Below, piece after piece: positions 9,775 through 18,202 of a DNA stretch of 64,000 nucleotides (the first letter of the stretch is position 1; every line of letters begins with the position of its first letter). The notes under the pieces were generated by a model. It was not told the origin of the DNA, made no database searches, and worked only from the letters and a program-made list of their open reading frames with translations. The stretch is from Desulfuromusa kysingii (lineage in GTDB: Bacteria > Desulfobacterota > Desulfuromonadia > Desulfuromonadales > Geopsychrobacteraceae). Both the position numbers and the translations under genes were made by a program. The DNA is taken from assembly GCF_900107645.1 (NCBI RefSeq), contig NZ_FNQN01000004.1:286321-350320 (forward strand), in the 5' to 3' direction.

Positions 9775-9944
9775 AATGCTAAACTCCTTTGGCACAGAAA
9801 GAATGAATGATCATAAAAATGGAACTCTTCTTGTTGGATAACGGACCTCCTTTACATGCATGAGCTAAAAATGAAAATTATTTTGGGAGCAGAGATTATC
9901 TAATTTCTGTCTATCTGGATGGTTCATAGATAACGACAAAAGGT

Positions 9945-11336
9945 TTATGAGTTGACATCACTTGGAAACATCTTCCCCGGATTTAAAATATTGTTAGGGT
10001 CAAGAGCTTTTTTTATGGTCTTCATATAATCAACCGTATTTCCTTCTAATTCCATGGAGATAAACGGAGCTTTCGTGATCCCGACACCATGTTCACCACT
10101 CATCGTGCCATTCAGCTTTAAAGTCTCTGAGAAGACCTCTTTGACCACTTCTTCAGCACTCTCCTTTTCGCCTGGGATACTGATATCCACCATAATGCAG
10201 ACGTGAATATTGCCGTCTCCAGCATGACCAAAGTTAACGATAGGAATCCCGTATCTTTGTGCGATAGAATCGATTTTTCGGATCATGTCGGGGACTTTTG
10301 AGCGGGGTACGCAAATGTCTTCGTTGTATATCTGAGGTCTCACTTGCCTCAAAGCACCTGTGACCGCTCTGCGCATTTCCCATAACTTCTCACTCTCAAC
10401 ATCTGTCGATGCAATTCTTATATCGACAATTCCGAGAGCTTTGATAGACTCTGAAATAATTTCTGCTTGTTTGTCGAGAAACTCAATGTCACCATCAACC
10501 TCAATAATGAGGGCAGCATTGGCTGAATTGGGCACGTCTAATTCTGTTGATCTCCGCAGACACTCTAAAGTTCTCGCGTCCATGAATTCCAATGTTGTTG
10601 GGATGATTTTATTTCTGATAATCGCTGACACGGCATTAGCTGCGCCATCAATTGAATCGAACAGAACCAACATGGTTTTTTTAGCTTCCGGCTTGGGAAG
10701 CAATTTAGCAATGATTTTTGTAACGACTCCAAGAGTCCCTTCACTGCCGCATATCAATTTGGTTAAATCGTAGCCGACGACGCCTTTCATTGTCTCTCCA
10801 CCGGTACGAATAATATCTCCGGTGGGGGTAACAAGTTCCAACCCGACAATATAATCTTTAGTGACCCCATACTTGACACAACGTGGCCCGCCAGCACATT
10901 CAGCAACATTGCCTCCCATCGTCGAGACCTTAAGAGATGCTGGATCTGGAGGATAAAACAGACCAACTTTCTCTACAGCTTTCTGAAAGTCTGCAGTAAC
11001 AACGCCAGGCTCAATGATTGCAACCAAGTTTTCTTCATCAATTTCAAGGATTCTGTCGAGTCGGCTCAAACCAAGGACAATACCGCCTAATATCGGTAAG
11101 CTTCCACCGGTGAAACCGGTTCCTGCTCCACGAGGCAAAACAGGAATGTGGTTCTGATTGGCAAACTGTAGTATCCGACTGATCTCTGTAGCAGTTCCGG
11201 GATGAACAACAACATCAGGCAAAAACTGTTGCTGTGTGGCATCGTAGGAGTAGCAGATTCGATCACTTTTTTGTGTCAGGACATGATCTAAACCGGCAAT
11301 ATCACATAATATGTTCAGTTGTTCTCTTGTTAACAT
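9945..11336 (-). CDS. FAD-linked D-2-hydroxyacid oxidase/dehydrogenase, GlcD-like
   Basis: This 463-residue flavoprotein has an N-terminal FAD-binding PCMH domain (PRGAGTGFTGGSLP near residue 60, a STMGGNVAECAGGPRCVKYG loop near 140) and a C-terminal GlcD/D-lactate-type oxidase domain ending GEHGVGITKAPF and LDPNNILNPGKMF. Family members oxidise glycolate, D-lactate or other D-2-hydroxyacids to 2-oxo acids. No separate GlcE or GlcF genes are next to it, so the electron acceptor is unclear. It is the first gene of the minus-strand catabolic operon, 150 bases before dctP. The 2-oxo acid product could feed the aminotransferase, but this order of steps is inference. Confidence 0.88.
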   Translation of the reverse strand: MLTREQLNILCDIAGLDHVLTQKSDRICYSYDATQQQFLPDVVVHPGTATEISRILQFANQNHIPVLPRGAGTGFTGGSLPILGGIVLGLSRLDRILEIDEENLVAIIEPGVVTADFQKAVEKVGLFYPPDPASLKVSTMGGNVAECAGGPRCVKYGVTKDYIVGLELVTPTGDIIRTGGETMKGVVGYDLTKLICGSEGTLGVVTKIIAKLLPKPEAKKTMLVLFDSIDGAANAVSAIIRNKIIPTTLEFMDARTLECLRRSTELDVPNSANAALIIEVDGDIEFLDKQAEIISESIKALGIVDIRIASTDVESEKLWEMRRAVTGALRQVRPQIYNEDICVPRSKVPDMIRKIDSIAQRYGIPIVNFGHAGDGNIHVCIMVDISIPGEKESAEEVVKEVFSETLKLNGTMSGEHGVGITKAPFISMELEGNTVDYMKTIKKALDPNNILNPGKMFPSDVNS

Positions 11337-11516
11337 GTTCCTCGACAGTCCGAATCAACAACCTACAACGATGAGTATTAAGACCGCAGCTCGAAACGTT
11401 ATAATAGCTGCCAATGTATTTGATGATTTGATTTTGACTACAGATGATATAAAGTCATTTCCATAATGTGTCTTTAAAGAATTAAAGGCTAAGTTTTAAA
11501 TATTGTCAAGAAAAAA

Positions 11517-11673
11517 GTCTTCAATGTTTGCTAAAACCCTCTTGGTCTTATATATATTGTGCCTCATTGAAGACGCTTTGATTTTTTCAAAAAGCATTGA
11601 ATTAACAAGGCACAAGCTATAGCAGGTCCATGCTTCAGAGCTTTCCGTTACATCATGATTTTTCAATGAAGAC
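11517..11673. promoter_or_regulatory. Repeated GTCTTCAATG / CATTGAAGAC sites in a divergent promoter region
   Basis: The 414-base A/T-rich gap between the catabolic operon (minus) and its probable regulator (plus) holds GTCTTCAATG at 11517-11526, its exact inverse CATTGAAGAC at 11565-11574, and a nine-of-ten copy CAATGAAGAC at 11664-11673. Three related ten-base sites in a divergent promoter region are a good candidate operator for the neighbouring winged-helix regulator. The binding protein is inferred from position only. Confidence 0.5.
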
Positions 11674-11750
11674 AGGTTTAAGCTTTATTTTTCTTATTCC
11701 ACAGTTAGATTGAAACAGGACGTTTTCTATTAAAAAGGAATTTATAAACT

Positions 11751-13037
11751 ATGAAAATTGCTATAGTTGGCATTGATAAACGAGTTGAGGAGATTCAAAA
11801 AATAACTAGCTTGATGGATCTGTCTTTCAATTTAATACCTTTTTCATTCAGTGACTACAGTAAAGCTTCACAAACGGTTAAAGAAATAGAAAACGTTGAT
11901 GGGATTCTATTTGTTGGCAGCTACTCTTACTACTTAACTAAAAGTGAACACCAAAGCAGTATTCCGACGACATTTTTTGAATTTGACGAAACTGGCATCA
12001 TGAAGTTGATCACCTCTTCGTCATTGCAAAATGTACCGAAAATAATCAGCATCGACACTGTCAAGAGTTCTGTTATTCAGCAAATCTATAGAGAGCTAGG
12101 TTTTCCTCTCACTCATGTTAATTCAATTTTTCACGATAAAATATTGACTGTTGAAGATATTGTAAACTTTCATATAGAAAATTATCGTCTAAACAATAAA
12201 ACAACAATTATTACGGGATTTTTTAGCGTATATAAGTATCTAAAGAAAAATAATTACCCTTGCATGTTAATTAATCATACATATTTTTCTGTTCAAAAAG
12301 GGTGTGATAAAATCATTGAATCTATTAACTTTATGAACTTTAGTAGAAATCATCCAGCCGTTGTCATCATAAAGATAGATAAAGATAATAGTCCAAATGA
12401 ACGCAATGAATTTAAATACCAAAGATTCATTTATAGATATTTTAATTATATGTTGGATTTCCAAGAAAAATTGCAATCATTTGTTTTTAATAGAGGGTCT
12501 GAGAACTATTACTTAATATCAACTAGAGGCTTTATTGAAGACTACACAGATAAGTATAGATGTTTCCCGCTACTTTATCACTTGTTTGTCAAGTTTAAAG
12601 TTACTGTGAGTATTGGTATTGGTTACGGTTCAAGTCCTATCAGCGCAATGTCTAATGCAAAACAGGCTTTAGAACTGGCATCTAAGCAAACAAATACAGT
12701 AAAAATCTTGACACAATTGGGACAAATTATATCTCCTGCCGACACAAAGGACAGTGGCTACAATATCAAAAACTTTGATGAACAGATAATCCAAATTGCT
12801 GATGATTCAGGTGTCACTCCGGAGAATATTAGCAAAATCAAAGGGATCCTTGAACGTCAGAACTCTCAGCATATGACAGCCTATGAGCTTTCAGAAGCAT
12901 TGGGAATTACACCTCGCAGCGGCAATCGATTGCTTACAAAGCTTTTTCAAGCTGGTTATGCTAAAGAGTCCAGAGTTGAACGCCCAGCCAAAGGTAGACC
13001 AAGCCGTGTCTATGAGATTAATCTAGTCAATAGATGA
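11751..13037 (+). CDS. Transcriptional regulator with degenerate GGDEF-like domain and C-terminal winged HTH
   Basis: This 428-residue protein is visibly more A/T-rich than its neighbours. The N-terminal half (about 1-200) resembles a receiver-like or Rossmann-like sensor but I cannot name it. A segment near residue 285-325 (TVSIGIGYGSSPISAMSNAKQAL) looks like the end of a nucleotide-cyclase/GGDEF-type fold without a catalytic GGDEF motif. The C-terminal 70 residues form a winged helix-turn-helix (YELSEALGITPRSGNRLLTKL, then GRPSRVYEI as the wing). It is divergent from the hydroxyacid/TRAP operon and is the best candidate for its regulator. The ligand is unknown. The GGDEF-like assignment is tentative; the DNA-binding domain is clearer. 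Confidence 0.65.
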   Translation: MKIAIVGIDKRVEEIQKITSLMDLSFNLIPFSFSDYSKASQTVKEIENVDGILFVGSYSYYLTKSEHQSSIPTTFFEFDETGIMKLITSSSLQNVPKIISIDTVKSSVIQQIYRELGFPLTHVNSIFHDKILTVEDIVNFHIENYRLNNKTTIITGFFSVYKYLKKNNYPCMLINHTYFSVQKGCDKIIESINFMNFSRNHPAVVIIKIDKDNSPNERNEFKYQRFIYRYFNYMLDFQEKLQSFVFNRGSENYYLISTRGFIEDYTDKYRCFPLLYHLFVKFKVTVSIGIGYGSSPISAMSNAKQALELASKQTNTVKILTQLGQIISPADTKDSGYNIKNFDEQIIQIADDSGVTPENISKIKGILERQNSQHMTAYELSEALGITPRSGNRLLTKLFQAGYAKESRVERPAKGRPSRVYEINLVNR

Positions 13038-13232
13038 GTTTAATTTCGGCGACAACTGAACAGGAAGAAATATAAAAAATATCTTATAAAAAGGCCGTCT
13101 ATCAGAGATAGTAAAACAATTCTGCATTCGAAGCGAGCCAACGAATAGCGGCATCCGCCCTTCTAACATAATTGAAAACTGATTCATCTTTAGGAGACGA
13201 CCCGATCTTTCGTCACCTTGCACAGCGCCATG

Positions 13233-13485
13233 TTGACCGACTCAATAAGGTCTGGACAATGAAAATACCTACGGTCCGAAGATATATCTACCTGGCTGCG
13301 CTACTGGATTTTAAGCATTGAGCAGCAAGACCGAAAGAGACGGCCTCTTAATCAAAACGCCCCGAAAAGTTTCGAGGCGTTTTGTTAGCATTAATATTTC
13401 TGTAAGCGTTCCCATCATCGGAACCGAAATCGATCACCCTATTACCGTGACCTCAACGACATCAACCTTTAGGCTGATGTGACTC
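13233..13485. repeat. Left part of degenerate mobile-element remnant R1 (second copy at 54933)
   Basis: This stretch matches 54933-55200 closely over its whole length. Its first 100 bases are the wreck of an IS3-family transposase: in the other copy the frame reads VWAMNITYIPMARGFVHLAAVLDL, the first DDE region. A strong hairpin follows and then sequence I cannot assign. The match breaks exactly at the IS3 element inserted at 13486 and resumes after it. Confidence 0.7.
13354..13383. terminator. Terminator-like hairpin inside repeat R1
   Basis: AAAACGCC-C-CGAAA pairs with TTTCG-A-GGCGTTTT around a two-base loop. It reads as an intrinsic terminator in either direction. The same hairpin with one changed base is present in the second copy near 55063-55093, so it travels with the mobile-element remnant. 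Confidence 0.55.
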
Positions 13486-13555
13486 CGTAAGCTTCCCCAG
13501 TAGGTAGACATGTCAAAAGTAGAGATTTCTGGCACAATGTAACCAGGAGGCTCTG

Positions 13556-13822
13556 ATGAAAAAGACACGTTTTACCGAAAATCAAATTATCGCCATCCTT
13601 AAAGAAGGCGAAGCTGGCATTCAAGTTAAGGAGATCTGCCGCACGCACGGGATCTCCGATGCCACCTATTACAACTGGCGATCCAAGTACGGTGGCATGA
13701 GTGCTTCCGACTTGAAACGCTTAAAAGAAACTGAACAGGAACTTTCTCAACTCAAGCGCATGTATGCTGATATCGCTCTTGAAAACCGAGCATTGAAAGA
13801 CCTGATTGAAAAAAAGCTTTAA
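13556..13822 (+). CDS. IS3-family transposase OrfA
   Basis: This 88-residue protein has the IS407-type N-terminal helix-turn-helix (KKTRFTENQIIAILKEGEAG, then KEICRTHGISDATYYNWRSK with the YNW pattern). A leucine-zipper-like segment follows to the end (LKRLKETEQELSQLKRMYAD). It binds the inverted repeats and supplies the N-terminal part of the OrfAB transposase. A run of seven A followed by G just before its stop permits a -1 shift into orfB. A good ribosome site (AGGAGG) precedes the ATG. Confidence 0.92.
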   Translation: MKKTRFTENQIIAILKEGEAGIQVKEICRTHGISDATYYNWRSKYGGMSASDLKRLKETEQELSQLKRMYADIALENRALKDLIEKKL

Positions 13823-13845
13823 GGCCGCCTGATAAGCGTGAAGCA

Positions 13846-14664
13846 GTGACTTATCTGATTGCCGAGCACCGCATGTCCGTCCAGCGTAGTTGTCGCTGTG
13901 TCGGTCTCTCTCGGGCGGCCTACTATCGACAACCTGCAACCAAAGATCGCGATGTTGAAGTTGTTGATGCACTCAATAGCGTACTCGACAAACATCCCCG
14001 TTGGGGCTTCTGGAAATGCTGGAAATATTTGTACAAGCGCCACCGTTGGAACCATAAGCGGGTTTATCGCATTTACTGCAAGCTGAACCTGAACCAAAAA
14101 CGCCAGGCCAAGAAGCGACTACCGAAACGTGTTCAACAGCCGTTACTTGTGCCATTGCAACCGAACCAAGTCTGGTCCGCCGACTTCATGAGTGATTCGC
14201 TCTATGCTGGCCGGCGATTTCGGACTTTTAACGTGATCGACGATTTTAACCGAGAACTACTGCATATTGAAATCGATACCTCAATTACCGGAAAACGATT
14301 GATCCGGGTGTTTGAACGGCTTCGCTTAGAGCGCGGATTGCCTGAAATGCTGAGAACCGATAACGGCCCCGAATTTCTCAGTGGTGAGTTCATTGCCTGG
14401 GCCGAAGAACACGGGATGACGATTCAATACATTCAGCCCGGCAAACCAAACCAGAATGCGTATATCGAGCGCTTCAACAAGACGTATCGTAACGAAGTGC
14501 TCGACCTGTACCTGTTCCGCAATCTGAACGAGGTTCGGGAGACCACGTACTGGTGGAAAATTGAATACAACGAGCAGCGGCCTCATGATTCCCTCGGGGA
14601 TCTGACGCCTGCTGAATATCTGTCAAAGAACGCTGGAAACTCTACTTTTCAACTGTCTACTTGA
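13846..14664 (+). CDS. IS3-family transposase OrfB (DDE integrase)
   Basis: This 272-residue integrase-core protein lies in the -1 frame relative to orfA and is normally made as an OrfAB fusion. The coordinate given is a GTG codon. The fused product would enter this frame about ten codons earlier, through ALRPPDKREAVTYLIA. The three catalytic acids are visible: Asp in WSADFMSD, Asp in RTDNGPEF and Glu in NAYIERFNKTYRNE. The HTH_21-type segment RRWGFWKCWKYL-like precedes the core. Nothing appears damaged. Confidence 0.92.
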   Translation: MTYLIAEHRMSVQRSCRCVGLSRAAYYRQPATKDRDVEVVDALNSVLDKHPRWGFWKCWKYLYKRHRWNHKRVYRIYCKLNLNQKRQAKKRLPKRVQQPLLVPLQPNQVWSADFMSDSLYAGRRFRTFNVIDDFNRELLHIEIDTSITGKRLIRVFERLRLERGLPEMLRTDNGPEFLSGEFIAWAEEHGMTIQYIQPGKPNQNAYIERFNKTYRNEVLDLYLFRNLNEVRETTYWWKIEYNEQRPHDSLGDLTPAEYLSKNAGNSTFQLST

Positions 14665-14678
14665 CAGGGAAGCTTACG

Positions 14679-14790
14679 ACTCGCTCTAACTGGTCAGGTG
14701 GATCAGAGACTGTCATAGCATCTTCCTCCTTTGAGTTTAAGGTAATTACAGCCTACCACAACTCTCAAAAAGAATAGTCCGCCCCATTCT
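14679..14790. repeat. Right part of remnant R1, interrupted by IS3 on one side and IS6 on the other
   Basis: The sequence from CGCTCTAACTGGTCAGG onward is nearly identical to 55196-55305 and includes a run of TCTTCCTCC. Similarity stops at 14790, where the inverted repeat of the IS6-type element begins. The locus has therefore taken at least two insertions on top of an older remnant. Confidence 0.7.
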
Positions 14791-14791
14791 G

Positions 14792-15533
14792 GGTATTGTT
14801 AACTTAATGCTCTTCCCTTCAGTCAGTATGAATCAATCATCAAATCACAGCCTACAAAGGTCATCGTTTTCCAAAATCCATTATCAGTTATGTTGTATGG
14901 CCATACTACAGATTTTCGCTATCCGAGACCTGTAGATCCGTTACAAATCCATCGGGAAGTGGTGCATTAAATTTCCATCTTCTTACTCAAAAAAAGCTGC
15001 GTAAGTCTGCTGGTCAGGCTGGTGACATCTGGTATCTCGATGAGTTTTTATCAAAATACGGGGCGAACAGCACCCCTTTGGCGAGCAGTCGATCAGGATG
15101 GCGATGAAATCGGCATCTTGGTTCAACATAAGCGCAACAAACAAGCGGCACTTCGTTTCTTTCGCGAGCTATTTCGTAAAACAACTATGCGTCCTCACAA
15201 GATCGTGACCGATAAACTGCCTAGCTACCGTGCTGCATTGAAAGAGCTAGACACCTCAGCAGCGTACGTGACGGACAGATATCAAAACAAGCGAGCGGAA
15301 CTTTCGTACCAAACACCTCACTGCGTAAACGAAAAATGCAGAGGTTCAAATCACAAAGACAAGCCAAGCAGTTCCTCTCCTTCCATGGACTGGGGAACAA
15401 CATTTTCCGTCAGCAGCATCATTTGTTGAGAGCCAAAAACGACCACATCCTTCGCAATCGCGCCTTTGCTACCTGGCAACAGGACACCTGCGGCGGCTGG
15501 TCTGAGATGATGTGACTTAACTCTGACAATGCC
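14792..15533 (+). mobile_element. Decayed IS6-family element
   Basis: The left end GGTATTGTTAACTTAA (14792-14807) matches the left end of the copy at 63648. A degenerate right end lies at about 15517-15533. The inside encodes a broken IS6-type transposase. The start YKGHRFPKSIISYVVWPYY is readable, then a frame break and a deletion, then RAVDQDGDEIGILVQHKRNK and HKIVTDKLPSYRAALKEL (the DDE-domain middle) from about 15075, followed by another shift. No full-length product can be made. Confidence 0.75.
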
Positions 15534-15574
15534 TCATTTTAAAACTTCCTGAATAACAAAACTTATTATGCAAG

Positions 15575-16435
15575 TCATAGATTATGGGCATCACCGCCTG
15601 CAGGCGGACATTGCGCGCAATCCTTGACGTCACAACTTTCGCTCGGTGCTTTTAGAATTTCCGTAAGCTCACGGTTCATCCTGACAAATAATTGATCCTG
15701 CTTGCTGCGATAACGGGGCAAAGTGACATCGATAATACATTTGATCCCTTTACTGGCTTTATCCAAAATCAAGATCCGATCGGCCAGCAGAAGCGCCTCT
15801 TCGATATCATGAGTCACAAACAGAACCGTGTGGGACAGTTTACGGCTGAGCTGCATCAACAATAACTGCATCTCTCCCCGAGTCTGGGCGTCCAATGCGG
15901 CGAAAGGTTCATCCAGAAGCAACACCTCTGGAGCCAAAATCAAAACCCGCGCCAGAGCGACCCGCTGTTTCATCCCACCGGATATCTCCTCCGGCAGATG
16001 ATCGGCGTAACCGGCTAACCCGACTAATTCGATAAAGCGTTCAACCTCAATATTTCTTTGTTTTTTGTTAAACCCCCTTTGCTGCAAGCCGAAGTCAATA
16101 TTCTCCCTAACGGTCAACCACGGAAACAAAGCATTCTCCTGAAAAACCACACAACGGTTCGTACCCGGACCATCGACATTTTTCCCGGCCAGTTGCACCG
16201 AGCCGATATCTGGCTTCAGAAATCCAGCCAGCAAGTTCAACAGCGTAGTTTTGCCACAACCGCTGCGACCGAGAATACAGACGATTTCACCTTGATCCAC
16301 ACTGAAGCTGACATCTTGTAACACTGATACGCACCCGTTTGTGGTGGTAAAACCTACACTTAACGAATCTATGTTCAGCAGAGCGGGGGCAGCTCGTTTA
16401 TCTCGGTTATAAACCACCTTCAAATGGGATTTCAT
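15575..16435 (-). CDS. ABC transporter ATPase, NitT/TauT (SsuB/TauB) type
   Basis: This 286-residue ATPase has Walker A GRSGCGKTTLL (about residue 53), a Q-loop FQENALFPW, the signature SGGMKQRVALARVL, Walker B EVLLLDEPFAALD and the switch His in FVTHDIEEAL. The C-terminal extension after the ATPase core carries a Cys-rich tail (ESCDVKDCAQCPPAGG), which is unusual for this family and might bind a metal. It overlaps its permease gene by four bases. With the permease and binding protein it makes a complete importer of a small anion or organosulfur-type compound. The ligand is not known. Being last in the Mo/W cluster hints at a cofactor-related or enzyme-substrate ligand. Confidence 0.88.
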   Translation of the reverse strand: MKSHLKVVYNRDKRAAPALLNIDSLSVGFTTTNGCVSVLQDVSFSVDQGEIVCILGRSGCGKTTLLNLLAGFLKPDIGSVQLAGKNVDGPGTNRCVVFQENALFPWLTVRENIDFGLQQRGFNKKQRNIEVERFIELVGLAGYADHLPEEISGGMKQRVALARVLILAPEVLLLDEPFAALDAQTRGEMQLLLMQLSRKLSHTVLFVTHDIEEALLLADRILILDKASKGIKCIIDVTLPRYRSKQDQLFVRMNRELTEILKAPSESCDVKDCAQCPPAGGDAHNL

Positions 16436-17235
16436 GCGGTTCTCCTAGCGCTTCTGAAGAAAATCTTCATCAATCCATGCAGCACTGAATCGCTGATTTT
16501 CCCAACCAGAGCAATCAGAACGATCCCAACAACCACGACATCAACCTGGCCCAACATGCGAGCGTCCATGACAACCGCACCCAAGCCGGTCGAAACACCC
16601 GTCATTTCCCCCAGCACCATATAAGCCCATGATACCCCCAGTCCCAGTCGCAGACCGGTTATGATATGTGGCATGGTCGCCGGCAGCAGAACGGCAACGA
16701 CCCCCCGCAAGCGTCCGGCACCCAACATAGCTCCAGCTTGTAACAACACCGGGCTCACGTTGCGGGCACCCGCCTCGGCGTTGAGATATATTGGGAAAAA
16801 AGCTGCAAGAGAGATTAAAAAAACGGTTGCTTTAATCCCGATACCAAACCAAACCAGTGCCAATGGTAACCAGCAGATCCCGGGGACAGATCTAAGGCCG
16901 TTAATCGTCGTAGCAATCATCCGTTGAACACAACTCAGTCGCCCAGACATAACCCCCAACGGTACCCCTAACGCGACGGCAAGGATAAACCCACCTAACA
17001 CCCGCATGCTGCTGGCGTACAAATCACCCCAAAAACGACCAGCATATGGGGCGCTGCCGGTCTCGGCAAATAGATATGAGAACATGGCTCGTAACACCGC
17101 ACTGGGGTGCGGCATCAAATAACCAGGGACCAACCCTGTTTCACTGACCATAAACCAGAGCAACAATAAGCCAGCAGGGATCAAACAAGGGAGAACCCGG
17201 TTTAATTCAAGAGGCTTAAATGGATGGCCGATCAT
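16432..17235 (-). CDS. ABC transporter permease, NitT/TauT type
   Basis: This 267-residue inner-membrane protein has about six hydrophobic helices and the BPD_transp_1 EAA loop (LQAGAMLGAGRLRGVVAVLLPATMP, about residues 150-175), with a preceding RSVPGICWLPLALVWFGIG segment diagnostic of SsuC/TauC/NrtB-type permeases. It overlaps both neighbours by four bases, which points to strict co-translation with the ATPase and binding protein. Confidence 0.88.
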   Translation of the reverse strand: MIGHPFKPLELNRVLPCLIPAGLLLLWFMVSETGLVPGYLMPHPSAVLRAMFSYLFAETGSAPYAGRFWGDLYASSMRVLGGFILAVALGVPLGVMSGRLSCVQRMIATTINGLRSVPGICWLPLALVWFGIGIKATVFLISLAAFFPIYLNAEAGARNVSPVLLQAGAMLGAGRLRGVVAVLLPATMPHIITGLRLGLGVSWAYMVLGEMTGVSTGLGAVVMDARMLGQVDVVVVGIVLIALVGKISDSVLHGLMKIFFRSARRTA

Positions 17236-18188
17236 TTCAACCTCTGCTGTGCTTGATTCACGAAATTCAGGTCGAATAATTTGTTGTAATCCGGCTGCTT
17301 TGCAATCATACCAAGTTTCTCCATCTGCGCACCCAATGCCTTGGTTTGTGCCACAAAAGTTTCATCCATCTGCCAGGATAATTCCATGTTGGTTGCAGAT
17401 AATTCAAGGGTTTCAGGCTGAATACCGAAATTGGTCGCTTTGGCGAACCAGGTTTCCTGATCGATGACCAGCATTTTTGTCGCCTTAGCGTGAGCCAAAA
17501 CCAGTTGTTCAACAATTTCAGGTTGTTTTTCAATTGTTTCCCGCCGAACAATCATAACAGCATTAATAGCACCGATCGAATCACCATAATAAGGATAGGA
17601 TAAGATCTCTCCGTAACCCCGTTGAACCGCGAGAGCCGGAAATGGCTCACCAGAAAGGAATGCGTCGATACTGCCACGCGCTAGAGCCGTCCCCATGTCG
17701 AAGAAATCAACCCGAATCAAAGTCACGTCCTTTTCCGGTGACAAACCATTACGCATCAGCGTCTCTCGTAACAGAATCTCATGCATGGTTCCCGGCACAT
17801 AGCCTATTTTTTTGCCTTTAAGATCTTTTTCCGAATGGATATTGCTGTTGCTGCTGACAACTAATGCTGAACACTTGTTGCACAAAGCAGCAACAATAAC
17901 GATCGGCTGTCCCTGGGCAGCGGAACGGATGGCATGAGCCAGAGTCGTCCCCGTCATTTCAAGACTACCGGCCAGAAGAGCCGTCTTCTGATCCGCCGGA
18001 TTAGTAAACGTGTGAATTTGAACATTCCATTCGGCAGACAAAAACTGCTCGTAAAAAAAAGGTTGTATTGTTTGTGCCGTTTTCCAAGTGCCGACTGACA
18101 CATTAGTAGCCTGAGCAGCAGACAAAGGCCCCTGACAGACGATGAGCAGCAAAAGAACGAAACTTTTGCAGATAGACACTGCCGACAT
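17232..18188 (-). CDS. ABC transporter substrate-binding protein, NMT1/SsuA-like
   Basis: I take the ATG at 18188 (GAGGGATAAT upstream), giving 318 residues with a signal peptide (SFVLLLLIVCQGPLSAAQA). A longer start at 18266 would overlap the radical SAM gene. The mature protein has NitT/TauT-type features: a WKTAQTIQPFFYEQF opening, GSLEMTGTTLAHAI, and the GKKIGYVPGTMHEILLRETL hinge. A CNKCSA pair near residue 100 is uncommon in this family and could be a disulphide or metal site. It delivers an unknown small ligand to the downstream permease and ATPase. Confidence 0.82.
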   Translation of the reverse strand: MSAVSICKSFVLLLLIVCQGPLSAAQATNVSVGTWKTAQTIQPFFYEQFLSAEWNVQIHTFTNPADQKTALLAGSLEMTGTTLAHAIRSAAQGQPIVIVAALCNKCSALVVSSNSNIHSEKDLKGKKIGYVPGTMHEILLRETLMRNGLSPEKDVTLIRVDFFDMGTALARGSIDAFLSGEPFPALAVQRGYGEILSYPYYGDSIGAINAVMIVRRETIEKQPEIVEQLVLAHAKATKMLVIDQETWFAKATNFGIQPETLELSATNMELSWQMDETFVAQTKALGAQMEKLGMIAKQPDYNKLFDLNFVNQAQQRLK

Positions 18189-18202
18189 ATTATCCCTCTT
18201 CA

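Larger units (their letters stand above)
13486..14678 (+). mobile_element. Complete IS3-family element (IS407-type), 1193 bp
   Basis: Ends are set by comparing the interrupted repeat with its uninterrupted copy at 54933-55305. The element begins CGTAAGCTTCCC at 13486 and ends with the exact inverse of that at 14678. A four-base duplication ACTC lies on both sides (13482-13485 and 14679-14682) and occurs once in the empty copy. Four-base duplications fit the IS407 subgroup. Inside are orfA (13556-13822) and orfB (13846-14664, frame -1 to orfA), with a seven-A-then-G slippery site at 13809-13816 for the OrfAB fusion. Both frames are intact, so it may be active. Confidence 0.92.

Noticed and set aside
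11600..11640. Possible sigma-54 promoter AGGCACAAGCTATAGCA
   Set aside because: GG and GC are 13 bases apart, not 12, and no activator gene of the right type is adjacent.
13023..13223. Minus-strand frame of 66 codons after the regulator
   Set aside because: Overlaps the regulator's end, has no ribosome site or known domain, and lies in mobile-element debris.
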